Below are positions 33,176 through 44,600 of a DNA stretch of 64,000 bases, one piece after another. How positions within the stretch are numbered: position 1 is the first letter of the stretch; every line of letters begins with the position of its first letter. Origin of the DNA: Rhodamnia argentea (taxonomy: Eukaryota > Streptophyta > Magnoliopsida > Myrtales > Myrtaceae); contig NC_063157.1 in NCBI RefSeq assembly GCF_020921035.1, positions 10,080,001 through 10,144,000 of the forward strand. Reading direction: 5' to 3'. The position numbers and the translations under genes are program-made. The notes beneath the pieces were generated by a model. That model saw nothing but the letters and a program-made list of their open reading frames with translations. It was not told the DNA's origin and searched no databases.

Positions 33176-36155
33176 ATGGCTCTGAATCCTCAACTGTTCC
33201 AGAACGGCATACCCGTTCCATTCGTCAACGAGATGTTCGTCTTGGGCAGAGACGGTGTCGAGTTCGAGGTCGATAAGATTCCCGGGTAATTGTCCGATCT
33301 CGACATTCGTGGTGATCGAAGCTTTCACCTGAGAATTGCCTTTGATATTGGAAACCCTTTTATCCCTAAGACGAGAAGAAATGGTTTAAGGGGTTTAGGT
33401 TTATCTTGCGTACCCAAGTGTGATGGAATAATTGGACGTCGATTTGAAAGCCTCGCGATGATGCTGTAGCCGGAAAAGGGAGACCTTTTGTTTCTGGGTG
33501 TAGTAACTTCGCCTTGCTGGAGAAAATTTTGCGGGTTAATGTGGGATAACCTGGTGGGGTTGGAAGGTGGTCATGATAAATGGTCTTTAGTTCTTGTGAA
33601 TTGTGTTGTAGGATAGGATTTGAGTTGAGATATCTGCGTTATTTGTCGTGAATCGTTCCTAGTCTTTGATAACAGATTGGTTAATCTAACTAGGAACATC
33701 AAAAATGTGGAAGTTCGTAATATTGGAATAGGATTAAGGAGTGGGACGCATCTGAAGAAGCATAAATCGTTGGTGCAGGATGCTCGGTGCATCTGCAAGT
33801 TGCAAAGATTGGCTGATATGTGTATGGTTTACAGGGATTATTGTAGACTTTATCGTGTATGAAGGTTTTCGTGGGAAATCAAACATTCAGATTGTATTGG
33901 GAGTTGCTTTTTATTTTTGTTTTTATATCAATCTAAGTTGGCTTGATGATATTGCAAGTGTGATTGTCAAGCTATCAACTTCTGTCTTTAGCGCGTTTGA
34001 GATTGTGTTATTGAAATACATGTGTTTAAAAGAAACAAATAGTTTGCATTTAACTATCGAAGCTCTTTTAGACATTGTGTAAGACAAATTAATGAATGTT
34101 CTTTTGGATCCGTTGTCATTAGATCCCAAGGGGGCCGTGTGAAAGCAAAAGGAACTATCTACTTGTCAAACGTACGGATGGTCTTTGTTGCAAGCAAGCC
34201 AGTTGGGAGTTTCACCGCCTTCGACATACCCCTGGTTTGTAATCCAACTTTTATTTGCTTCCTATATGTATTGGCATGGATATTTGTGTTCATTTCATTT
34301 TGTAGATTGATGTATTGTTGAATATTTTGAGCTAGCATGGACTTCTGGTCTCGCATCTTCTTTATGTAATTTCCCCCATGAGTACTTTCCATGAAGATAG
34401 GTCTTTTGGTCTAATCTTTTTAAGCACAAAAATTAGGGTGTTTGTCGTGGAAACTTTTTTCTGACTATTGTTTCTTGAGACTAAGCTTGTTTTTAACCTC
34501 CAAGATGGTGTATTCAATTGTTTTCACCTAGTGGTAACTAAAGATTTGAGTAAACATTCGGAAGTTCTCTATTGTTTAACTTTCTTTGGGGGTTAGATAC
34601 CGTACTTTTGCATGTATCATTTCTTTCTGAAAAAGTGTCAAATTAAATGATATAATGAAAGCTTTTGTCATAGGAAAACATGTCAAGCGGCTCTTAGAAG
34701 ATATTCCAAATCAACAAAATATTATCATTCTTTTTATGGCTACAAATTTCAATAGTTTCTGGCCGTGAAATAGCTTGCTAACTGTAACATTTTTTGGTTG
34801 AACCTTCTGTGTTTACATGTTATTCTGTTGATCATGATGCAGCCATTCTCCGGATAAACATCAGCAGAGAAATTGGTTCAAACTGTTTTATCTGTTCTTA
34901 GTTGTGTGAGTTCAAGGCAACTTGGTTGATGGGAATTAGGAATTCACTTATGGTGGAAATATGTTAGCTGTATTTTGTATTTGCCTGTAACAGTTTTCTG
35001 TGGTTTGGTGCAGGCATGGACTTAACACAGAAAACAATTGGCTAACCAAAACCCTGATTCAATTGAAAATGTTCTCTCTTTAGAAGAGTTCTGATGACAA
35101 AAACCAAAACGAATAAGTACTTACTCATATAAGAACAATCATGTTCCATGTACTAAATGAGCTTTTTCATGATTTTCGTTTGATGGCCATGTAAAGCACA
35201 CAAATGATGAAGAATGGTGTGATTGCAATAAAGAGTAAACAACTCCTGCAGTAGATTTGCTGGAGTTTGTGAAGATATAATTGTTGTTTGCTGCACTTCC
35301 TGCATTATCTGTGTAACTTAATTTTCTTCATCTTACCACTGTCGTTGCTTCACTGTGCAGCTATATGTGCATGGTGAGAAGTTCAATCAACCAATATTTT
35401 TCTGCAACAACATATCTGGCTTTGTGGAGCCTGTAAGTACACAAGTTGTGATGCATCATTATTCATGACGAATTTGGACACTTATCTTTTGAAAATGACC
35501 CCAGGTGGTACCAGATGACCAGCACAGGGCACTTTACTCCACTCATGCGTTTAAGATATTGTTCAAGGAGGGTGGATGTGGGACCTTTGTGCCGTTGTTC
35601 TTCAACTTGATATCCTCTGTGAGGCAATACAATCAGCATGTTAACACTGAAAGTGCGCCGCGGGTGGATCCTTTACAAGCAGCAGCAACTCCGGTTGATG
35701 AGATGATGAGACATGCGTAAGTACTAGTAGCGTCTTTTATAGAAAAAATTTAGGAGAGAGAGAACCAGGAAGGCTCGTTATATTGAGTCACTTGGGGAAA
35801 TGTATGGAGGGCGAAGCATATTTGAAAAACTCCATTGTGTCTTGTAAATGAAATGCATTTTTTTTTTCGAACTTCTATTTAGAGAGAGGGGGCTTCAAGT
35901 TCTTAGGAAGATTTGCAAAAAGGATGCTGGTCCATGTCTTTTAATGTGGTCTGACACTGTTGTGATTGGCTTAGTTGTTAGCATATGACGGAATTCTTGA
36001 TTGAACAGAGGGATAAAGCCCTAACTTTCTGCTGTTGATTTTGCAGATACGTCGATCCAAGTGACCCTACCAAGATCTTCTTACAGCAGCCTACTCCGGA
36101 GTCACAGCTGAGGCGCCGTGCATACCATCCTCAGCCTGCTGAAAACTCCATATGA
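33176..36155 (+). CDS. WBP2-like GRAM-domain protein
   Basis: Plant homolog of the WBP2/stress-induced UPF0664 family, built around one GRAM domain. Its biochemical role in plants is not established to my knowledge. Exons 33176-33285, 34123-34234, 35361-35432, 35505-35716 and 36047-36155 join in frame to 204 residues. Seen: MALNPQLFQNGIPVPFVNEM at the start, GRDGVEFEVDKIPG, KAKGTIYLSNVRMVFVASKP, the IPL/LYVHGEKFNQPIF splice, VVP.D.HRALYSTH.FKILFKEGG, a proline/alanine-rich linker with PRVDPLQAA.TPVDEMMRHA, and SQLRRRAYH near the end. GRAM covers roughly residues 20-130. Length and exon pattern fit an intact gene. The coding start is directly downstream of a hAT miniature element. Confidence 0.93.
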
Positions 36156-36988
36156 TTGGAGTTGGATGTTTCCGGTACTAAACAATGCTGGTGTTCTGTA
36201 TTTGGTTTCTTCTATGTAACTGAAAATTGTATCATACTATGTTGGCGGTGATACTTATAATAAGAAGCATGTGTAAAGTTTGAATATACCCCCCTTGCCA
36301 GACTAGCTTCTCTTTTAGCTGGGCATGACCTTTAGCTTGCCCTTAGCTAATGAGAAGTGAAATATGAAGTTTGTAGGCGAATTCTTCGCAAAATCCAATC
36401 CAATTTATCTTAACCATATTCCGAAACATGAAAACCCTATTGGTTTCATCAGCTTTGTCTATTGAGCCATGGAAAGATCCAACAAAAGACGGTGGATTGT
36501 TGTAATTGAAATGCGCCTTGGGGGAAAGTGAATGCGTTGCACAACTTGGTTTTGGGTTTCTGCCTGCCTAGAGGCCGCAAATTGCAGTTAAACAGTACAT
36601 GATCCCATCTTTTTCTGGCTTAATCGCCTGAAAAAAAAGTTCGCATAAAACGAAGAAGAAGCAGAACTCGATGCACAATGGTAATTAGTATTTGATGTAT
36701 ACGACAATGTCACGTCGAAGAAAACAAGGACAGTTGCCTATGCAGAAAACAATCACGGCCAAACCAACAGCCCCTGGAAGATCATCTTACGCATTCAAAC
36801 GACAACACAGGCAAGAAGTCAGGTCGTCGGATACGGCCACGACCAACCCATTTTCTCTAAGTCGGTAACAAGCAAAGTAGAGCCGTAGTTCGCAAAATAT
36901 GAGCACGATCGACACCGGAAACACGAAGAAGAAAGCACCCTTTGAGAAGGAACTCCTCAGGGTTCAGAGCACCGAGGAGTCGTGGCGA
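36156..36988. other. 3' flank of the GRAM gene
   Basis: 3'UTR of the plus-strand gene followed by non-coding DNA. I looked here on the minus strand for the missing AP2 domain of the ERF-VII fragment (YRGIRQRPWGKW-type codons) and did not find it. Confidence 0.5.
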
Positions 36989-37300
36989 CTACAATGTCGA
37001 GTTGCTGAAGCAGCAGCAGAGGTGGGGAAGGGCTTTAGCTACCGAGTCACCATCACGGTGGTGTTGAGGCTTGGAAGCAGTAGCAGAGAAAGCAAAGGGC
37101 TTGACATCAGCGTCGACCTCGTCCTTGAAATCATGGAAATCAGCCTCGAAACTGTCATCCGCGACGGCTTCCGATCCGGCCTGCCCTTTCGAGTGGTCGC
37201 CTGACCATTTCTTCAGATCGGGCCATAGGAAATCCGCGGTCAATCTGCAGGTCCTGTGGCCGGGGATGAAATCGGTGGTGATAATAGCACCTCCGCTCAT
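36989..37300 (-). pseudogene. Orphan N-terminal part of a group VII ERF transcription factor, Cys2 replaced by Ser
   Basis: The 103-residue frame begins MSGGAIITTDFIPGHR and continues LTADFLWPDLKKW, DSFEADFHDFKDE and ADVKPFAFSAT. This is the conserved N-terminal half of ERF-VII proteins (RAP2.2/2.12 type), which sense oxygen through a Cys at position 2. Here codon 2 is AGC (Ser) instead of TGC. The frame ends soon after the KPF block, and no AP2 DNA-binding domain follows on this strand before the neighbouring gene. Either it is a truncated duplicate, or the second exon lies somewhere I failed to see. The conserved part shows no stop, so loss is recent or the piece is still expressed. Calling it a pseudogene rests mainly on the missing AP2 domain. 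Confidence 0.75.
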
Positions 37301-37521
37301 TGTTGAAACGGGACGATAAAATCAGGAGAAACAGAAAAAGTGGCGACGAGACGACTAGACCAAAAATGCGAGTAAAGTGATAGGGAGGATTTCAGAATTT
37401 TAATCCATATAACAACGTTAGCAAAGCACAAACCAGCGCGGATAGCCCACTGATAAAGAGACCATAGTTTTCTACGAAAGTGCGAGTGATGTTACGACAG
37501 CGCCAATTAAGAATCAATGAC

Positions 37522-37997
37522 ATAGATGATTCATGAACTTTGACTCAACGTGTAATTTCGACTCAGAATTTCTAATTTATTCGACGTGGTCCTTGAATTA
37601 ATGATAAATGTTCAATGTAATCCCTTCGTTTTTCCTCAAATGACAAAGTGAACGTTATTTGATAAAGTCTATTATTTACATGTTGAGTTGGATAATTAAA
37701 AAACGATGAATCAATAGGTCCATCTTTTTATCCATCTATATTAGGCTGTTGACATGTCCATCTTACTTGGATAATTTGAGTATAACTTTCTTTTTGTCCA
37801 CCGTTCAAACTCAACAAGTTGAGGTCACATCAGCAGATTATTCCATTAACTTGACTTAACATAAGGACGGCATTGGACAATTTCATAAAATTTAAGGACT
37901 ATATTGAACATGTACTAATCGTTCATTATCCAAATTAAATAGGTTAAAAGTACAGGGGTGACATCAATAGATCAAAGTTTAAGAATCATTCGTGCGA
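37522..37997. mobile_element. Inverted-repeat element
   Basis: The left end GATGATTCATGAACTTTGA and the right end, in reverse complement GAATGATTCTTAAACTTTGA, are inverted repeats. Similarity continues inward over 'gtccttgaatt...aatgttcaatgtaatccc'. Arms are diverged and I could not fix a target duplication. Non-coding. Confidence 0.6.
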
Positions 37998-38339
37998 TAA
38001 TAAAGGTGGATTACTCCTCTCCACCTTTTCATTCGGAAAATAAAAAGTACAAACTAGGCTAATCGCTAATTCTCAAAACATGCCTCTTGAATGTTTTTAA
38101 TGTTCCCTTATTTTCCACGACACGAAGGTTGAAGAAAAAAGAGATGAAAATTCAAGGATGTTTCCTCTTATCATTATTATTATTCAACCTTTGTAGCTGG
38201 AAATCGAGTGTCCAAGCGCTTTCGTTTCCGAGGTTAGCAACACGACGATTTCCTACTCAAAAGATACAATATTTCACTTTGAAAAGCAAAGTCAAAATAA
38301 AAGGTCAACAATCTTATGATATCTTTAAGTAAAGTAGGG

Positions 38340-39100
38340 CAACATTATCAATCAAGAGTTGTGAACGAACCAGATCTGTGATGAATTTAGAGTCAATCTC
38401 GATGATGATCGTGTGAAAATGAAATGGTTTCTTAAAGTTTGAGCTTCAACCACAATGCCCAAAATTCGAAAAATTCTACTTCGGACAATAAACATATTCA
38501 AGCGAAGATTGCAAAAACCACAGAACCAATCACTCGATTCGCTTCTGAACGGTCCCCGCGCGCCTCCAAGTCCCAAGTTGCCTTTAGTAGCCCCATTGGC
38601 ATTCGGTTTAATCGATCCGAAGGTGAAGGATCCCAACTGACCAAAATCAAAGAAAGTGCCTGATCCATTTCACGTCGAGTTATTCGCCAACGAAGCCTTG
38701 ATACTTCCCTTCGTGTGTGTGACCAAATGACTTGTACTAGATTCGAAGTGAAACCAAAATTGTCCTGGAAAAACTTGACTTGTACTAGTTTCCCCATTTC
38801 CTAAAACTCCACGAAGCTCCTCCCAATAAGGCCGGTCACACATTTACAATTGCCTTCCATATAAGTATAAGATCGAGTCATTAGGTTTAGCATGAATATT
38901 GAGCCTCTTCTCAAGATGTGAACAATATTCAGCAATCACAATTTCTGCCTGGAGATTATTGGGTGGAGTCTTGAGGCCTCATGCTGTCTCTGTTACGAAT
39001 CCTAGACCAGCCAGCACGAGAGATCTAATGCCAAGGCCACCACATTTGCTTGGGCTTGCATGGTTCATTCCAAATTCAGGAAGTGAATTCATATGAAAGC
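38340..39100 (-). mobile_element. LINE (L1-type) ORF2 3' remnant
   Basis: On the minus strand, the part near 39080-38900 reads as the post-reverse-transcriptase block of plant LINEs (CGGLGIRSL.LAGLGFVT then LKTPPNNLQAEIV.AEYCSH). The part near 38640-38350 reads as the LINE-type RNase H (FGSIKPNANGATKGNLGLGG then RSESSDW.CGF). Frames are interrupted and the upstream endonuclease and polymerase parts are absent, as expected of a 5'-truncated old LINE insertion. Confidence 0.75.
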
Positions 39101-39260
39101 ACGACAACTATTTTTCTATATCTAGACAAACTTGAATTGGAACCTTAGTGCACTGTATCTGATAGTTAGCTATAGACATATCCAAAGTAAGCTAAAGTAA
39201 TTCGACCTGCCATCAACAAGCTTGCACTATTTTCGTGAATTATCGAGCATCAAAATCACG

Positions 39261-39617
39261 TGAAAATTACCCGATCGTCCCTGAAATTTATTGTACAAAA
39301 CTCATTGTACAAATGCCATTTCAATCTTAAATTTTTTAATTTTACCAATTTAGTCCTAAATCTTTGCGCTAAATTTCAATTTGGTCATTTCGGTCAATTT
39401 CCGCCAGAAATCGCTGGCATGGCAATCAAGTCATCGGCGACCATTCGATTCGACACATCCGACACGTCAGCAATTTCCAGCGAAAATTGGCCGGAATGAC
39501 TATATTGAAATTTCACGCAAAGGTTTAATGCTAAATTGACAAATTTGAAAAAAAAAATTAAGACTGAATTGATGTCCATACAATAGACTTAGGACTAATT
39601 GAACAATTTCCACCCCC
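39261..39617. mobile_element. Inverted-repeat element, 2634-type superfamily
   Basis: Left arm from GTGAAAATTACCCGATC and right arm ending CAATTTCCAC are inverted. They share the themes 'caattgagtcctaaatc', 'tcaatttggtcatt' and 'ccggaaatcgctg' with the elements at 2634 and 3721. No target duplication found. Confidence 0.6.
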
Positions 39618-40566
39618 ATTTCTTTGTATATAAAAGGCCCAATTCCCTAGCGAGAGCATAGGTGACAACCAAAGGCCAAAGGGTTGGTGCTTTGTACACG
39701 GACGATCGAAATCTATCTACGTTTGTCCCTTCTTATACCTAATCCAAGTATGTGTTATCCACTGAAGTCTGTGGCCGAAGGAAGTAGTCCTTAGATTTTT
39801 AAGCGCCTGTCCTTTTTCAAATTTTCGATGAGTCCTTCAGGTTTTGCTTCTCTCTCGGCCGTAATGTGTATGGGAACACGTTTCTTGTCACGCTGAATCA
39901 TTCATTAGATGCTGAAAGCAGCGCTCTGTTAGCCTGAGAAGAAAAAAAAAATTAGGTTCCATTTGTTCTGCAAAAAATAAATGATTTGAAACCTAAAAAT
40001 GATCGTTTAAAATAATTAATTAATAGAGAGTATTTTTATTATGGACAATAATTTAAGTCTAAACATTTTTGTAAGCAATTAAATCTAAATATTTTCATGA
40101 ACGGTGAAATATTTTTTGTTTATTTGTTTTTGTAAGCGATAAAAGCAATCGAGTTCCGGAATATATATCTCAAACCATCTAGTTTTCTCAAAACAAACGG
40201 AGCCTCAGAGGATCAACTCCTGCCATAGAGAGGGGTGGGGGGAGAGAGAGGGTTACTGGGGAGAAGGAAGTTGAAATATGAGTCAAATGCACGGACTGAA
40301 AAGAATGGGTGAAGTAAAGTGAATGTTGGTCTGAACAAGACCTTCCTCGGAGTTTTTTGCAGTTCCAAAGGTCAATTGAAACTGAATATGCCCATCTTGT
40401 GAATTGAACAACATATAATCAACAAATCACTATTCAACTCGGTATATCGCAATCCAAAACTACGTTCATATGCCTACACGGAGCAACATCGCTCATTTAT
40501 TTGCATTGGCACCACCCTTTTTCTCAGTCAAGTAAACAGGGTAGATCCACGTGTGATCTCTGACCT
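39618..40566. other. Intergenic
   Basis: No gene recognised. The right end should contain the 3'UTR of the RAD52-like gene. Confidence 0.4.
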
Positions 40567-43368
40567 CTATACTTCATGGTATAAATACAAACCAAGACCA
40601 AATCGAGCACATGCTTTGCAGAAAGCCATTTCCTCTGCCGCAGCAACCGGATCTGCATCGTGACCATCAGCAGGTGATACGGTCCCAGTCGCCTCCCGAT
40701 GCGCCTGTTCAGGTAGGGTTGCAGACAGAGGTATACTCAACCAATTCAGTTTACAGCAGAACTAGTAATTTGAAAATTTTGCAATGGCATGTTCATTTTT
40801 CTGATTTTAGCCCATTGATAACAAGGACGAGAATTAAAACTCGGGAACACCACCAAAGCTCCCTTTAAGCTGATTTACAAGAAACTACCACACTTCCAGA
40901 TACTTCTTATCCTTTATGACCAAACAAAATGCATCTTTAGACTTCATGTTCTCTCAAGACCTCTGGAGACTTTATTGTCAATTGCTAGGATTAATTTGGT
41001 TGAAGCACATTGGATTCCAGAGCAAAAGAATCAAGAAACATTGTAGAATTGCAATTTTTGTTTGGATGTGCGTAATATTTATCATTCTTTCTTTTTGTTG
41101 CTAAAATTAACATCCACCAGTCATAAACCTTTAATTGTCCTTCCTGTAATAAAAGGCGCAGCACTTCTTGGAGATTTTGACCTAAAAGATTTCTATAACC
41201 ATTGTTCGATTATGAATGAAGAGCAACTAAGTTCTTCTCTCTCAGCTTTGATGGTCACAGCCATAAGTCTAGTAACCAGCAAACAAGCTACTAAATTTCC
41301 TCTTTCCCTTCTCTCCCGCCCACAGTTTTTCATTATAACTCCCACCCACAGTTTGCATTATACCTACTGTTCACAACCAATTTTGTCCTAAATCTTTCTC
41401 CTTTGTTACTAGTCTCTACCTTATGCCAATAATGAACCGCTGATAAGTTCAAGGGAACGATCAGATTATGTCTAATATACAATATGCCTCCATGTGTGGT
41501 ATTACCAAATATGCATCCAGTAAAACATATTCAAAATCAGTCGTAGAAGGGTTAATATAACAAAGAGAACACATTTGTCAAGCACTTCGTTTCTGCATTA
41601 GATGCATATATTTCTACCATTTGTGAGACACAGTAGTTGAAATTGTTCGAGCATATGCCACGTCCAAATTTCATAATAAACCAATCCCAAAACTCCGTAG
41701 GCAGAAACATCAGGTCAAAGGCTAAGTCATCCAAACACACGAAGGTCTTGCTAAACCAAATAATATTGCTATTTGATTTGTCTGAGATTACGCTAGTAAT
41801 ACTGATGATGGGAAGTGAAAAGAGTAAGGAAACCCCTGTTAATTTAAGAAACAGCACATGAATGCTGCAAACTCGCACAGCAGACAAATTGCAGGATATG
41901 CAGGTCACATGTGTGCATATTGTAAAGAAAAGAGCCCCACCTCTCCATCAGATCCTCGTACCGTGACCCGATACACCACGGTTACGCTTCCATTGTCCGA
42001 GAATATAACATCACGTATCTCTCCACACCATCCTGTGGAAAATAGTAGTGAATATCTGAAGAGATGCACAGAAACTCATGTTTCCATTTCATGCAGGCAT
42101 CAAATCAAGAAAATAGCTAGTGGCCAGTAGAAAATCAAGAGACGGAGTGAAAAGCAGTGCTGTAGAACTATCAACAATGCAATGAGAGGTTAGTTCCGAC
42201 ATAGACATCGTTCATATCCAAATAAAGTCTACCGATGGCTCCCAGCTGTTTACTGAACATGCTTGCCATATAACTGTTCCAATGATACTGAATACTTCCA
42301 TCGATGAGATCAAATGTCTCTTAGAAGATGTGGAAGTCCTAAACTATACTGACCACAAGAATAACTGGCAAGACTTCTTTGAAGTCTTCGCAGCGAAGAA
42401 ACTAATAATATAGTTAATGGAATAACAATGAAACGACTTTGGAGTAAAATTTAGGATGTGATGTGGCGGATATGCATTGATCAAAATGCAAGAGCTTCAA
42501 TACAGAGGATGGGATCCTGGGCACACAGCTTATGATCATAATCATGAAGCAAGATGCAATTTTTAACAAACCAAGTTGCAATGAAGCATCAACATTTCTG
42601 TTGGATTGAACTTGAGAGACCACAAGCAGAAACCAGAGCTCAAATTAACAAGCAAAGAGGTATTGAATCACGTAATGCAGGCTTTTATAGTACAGAAATT
42701 AGAAATTCATCAATTTCACACACAAAGAGAGAGAGAGAGAGAGAGAGAGAGCTGAGGAATTGAAGATACCAGGGGCATAGAAGCTTAACATCCGGTTCGC
42801 ATGAAACCTAAAAGACAGAATCGAAAATCATCCGAAGGGACAAAAAATCAGACCAGATCAAATGTTAGATCATCAGATACATGAGCACATTATCGACATG
42901 GCGAGTCAACTCAATGCTAAATGAAGGACAAAACTACCAGGGAATGTAATTGGAGGCCTGATCGGGGTCGTGATCGGGATCGCCGTCATGAGCAGTTGGA
43001 AGCGACTTGATGATGTTGTCAGGGATCTTCTTGTTGAGGTCCCGGAGGATCTCGGCGAGAGGGCGGGTTATGCACGAAGAGTAGGACGCGGACATCGAGT
43101 TGTCCAGCGGCACCACGTAGTTGGAGCTCGGCACCGAACCTTTCTTCTTGCTGCAGCCGCCGCCGCCGCCGCCGCCGTTGCAGTTCGTGGAGTTGCTGTT
43201 GCCGGCCGCGCGGACGAAGCCGCGGAGAAGGAGGCTGGCTGGTCTACGCGGCCTCATTTCGAGGACGGAGGCCGGTCTCGCGGAGTCGCCGTCGGCTCCG
43301 GCGGTTCCGGAAGGCGGAGATAGCAAGCTCTTCGGGAGGAGAGCGGAGGAGCTGATCCGCAGTGCCAT
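40567..43368 (-). CDS. Organellar RAD52-like single-strand DNA-binding protein (RAD52-2/ODB type)
   Basis: Plant RAD52-like proteins bind single-stranded DNA and aid homologous recombination and repair in organelles. The chloroplast RAD52-2 type is closest by memory. Minus-strand exons: 43368-42938, 42807-42770, 42032-41941 and 40704-40567 join in frame to 232 residues. Exon 1 alone looks like a complete 144-residue protein, but the family continues: TRPLAEILRDLNKKIPDNII (exon 1), then FHANRMLSFYAPG (exon 2, only 38 bases), WCGEIRDVIFSDNGSVTVVY (exon 3), AHREATGTVS and FCKACARFGLGLYLYHE (exon 4). Residues 1 to about 60 are Ser/Arg-rich, a likely plastid or mitochondrial presequence, followed by a poly-glycine patch. 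All splice sites are GT-AG and in phase, so the gene looks intact. Confidence 0.9.
42726..42751. repeat. (GA)n microsatellite in intron 2 of the RAD52-like gene
   Basis: A GA run on the plus strand, so (CT)n on the transcribed strand, starting about 17 bases after the donor of the 38-base exon 2. Confidence 0.9.
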
Positions 43369-43742
43369 TGGGCCGGCCGGCGGCGGCAGCGGCGAGAGCG
43401 TGATCGGTTCAAGCGAGACGCGACGCAGACGGTGGCTGTGTGTGGGGATGGGTAGACCAAGCTGGGGTAAGTGGCGTCATGGTGACAGTTGGCGGGGGTC
43501 TGTTGCTGCACGCGCTGGCTACCAACTCCCTCTTGCAAGAAAATTTCAATGAGTCCCTGAGGTGGAATTATTTTCGCAAGTGACCCATGTATTTGATTTT
43601 TGTCTCAAATGAGCCCCTACACTTAAAACTCGACCGACATATGTCAATTGGCCCTCCGCGCTCACCGCCGGTGGACAAAGTTGCCGGCGGCGCCGAGGCA
43701 AAGAGAGAAAGGCAGCAGAGCGGGAGCGGAGTGGAGGTCAGA

Positions 43743-44175
43743 CGTGGCAGTAAATGTGATAAAGTGGGTCTAGAATTCATATTTAATGATATGGATCATA
43801 ATGGGTTGTTTTGAGCTTCAAAAAACAAGCTTAAGTGCACCATAAATTAGTTATTTAACAACTTAATACATCTAAAATGGGCCGGACTTAGAATGAAAAA
43901 AGGAAAGGGAAAAATAAAATTAAAAATTTGGATTTTTTAAATAAATTATAAAAATTATCCATAGTGTTTTAGTGATATAAATTTTTTTTAAAAATTATGA
44001 AAAAAATAAAATTTCCTAAAATTGATTAAATATGAAATTATTCTAGCAATATGAGTCCGATCAGTATGGGTTGGGTTGGGTTCGGTATTGGAGTCCAGAG
44101 ATTTACGTTGTAATAAATGTGTTAGATGGATCGGATCACTTATGACTCAACCCCACGTTTGACACATCTACCGAC
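43743..44175. mobile_element. hAT-like inverted-repeat element
   Basis: Left end GTGGCAGTAAATGTGATAAA and right end, reverse-complemented GTGTCGGTAGATGTGTCAAA, are inverted repeats that continue into 'gtgggtc...gatatggatc'. The AGATGTGTCAAACG-type terminus is common in plant hAT-like miniature elements. A related stretch lies at about 17655-17840. Confidence 0.6.
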
Positions 44176-44399
44176 ACTCAAGCACCGAGAAGGATCCAAC
44201 ATAAATGTAGAGAGAGAAAGAGAAGGGAAAGGGAGAGGCAGACGGGAGGCCTGCATCGGCCAAAGCTCGAACATTCCTCCCCGAGTTCAGACGAACTCGC
44301 CGTGGTTAATTGATATACTTTGTCAAATGCCCCCGTGCACTGCCATCTCGGATTCACCGGAATCCGTCACCCATAAGCGCTCTTCAAACACCTTGCACT

Positions 44400-44600
44400 G
44401 GTTATTTTCAATATAAAATACCACTACCATGTAACTTGTCTTCATACAATTCCAACCAACTAAACGCCAATGCCGTCCAACACCTCACATGGTATCAGAG
44501 TAGGATATACTGAGTTCAAATATTTTCGGGCACCATATGCCTCTCCGATTAAATATTTCCACGCTTACTAGGCCCAAAAAAAAATCAAATTAAGTGTGAG
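44400..44600 (+). mobile_element. Possible LTR-element remnant with initiator-tRNA primer site
   Basis: TGGTATCAGAG at 44490-44500 matches the usual plant primer-binding site complementary to initiator tRNA-Met, preceded by a CA. This would place an LTR end just to the left. I see no partner LTR and no coding remnant, so it is at most a fossil scrap. Confidence 0.35.

Noticed and set aside
32735-33328. 197-residue minus-strand frame
   Set aside because: It reads through the hAT miniature element and the antisense of GRAM exon 1. Its repeated GPVPVRNR-like words come from the GGTTCC repeats.
42934-43368. Exon 1 of the RAD52-like gene as a complete 144-residue protein
   Set aside because: The stop follows directly on a splice donor, and the family sequence continues in three further in-phase exons.
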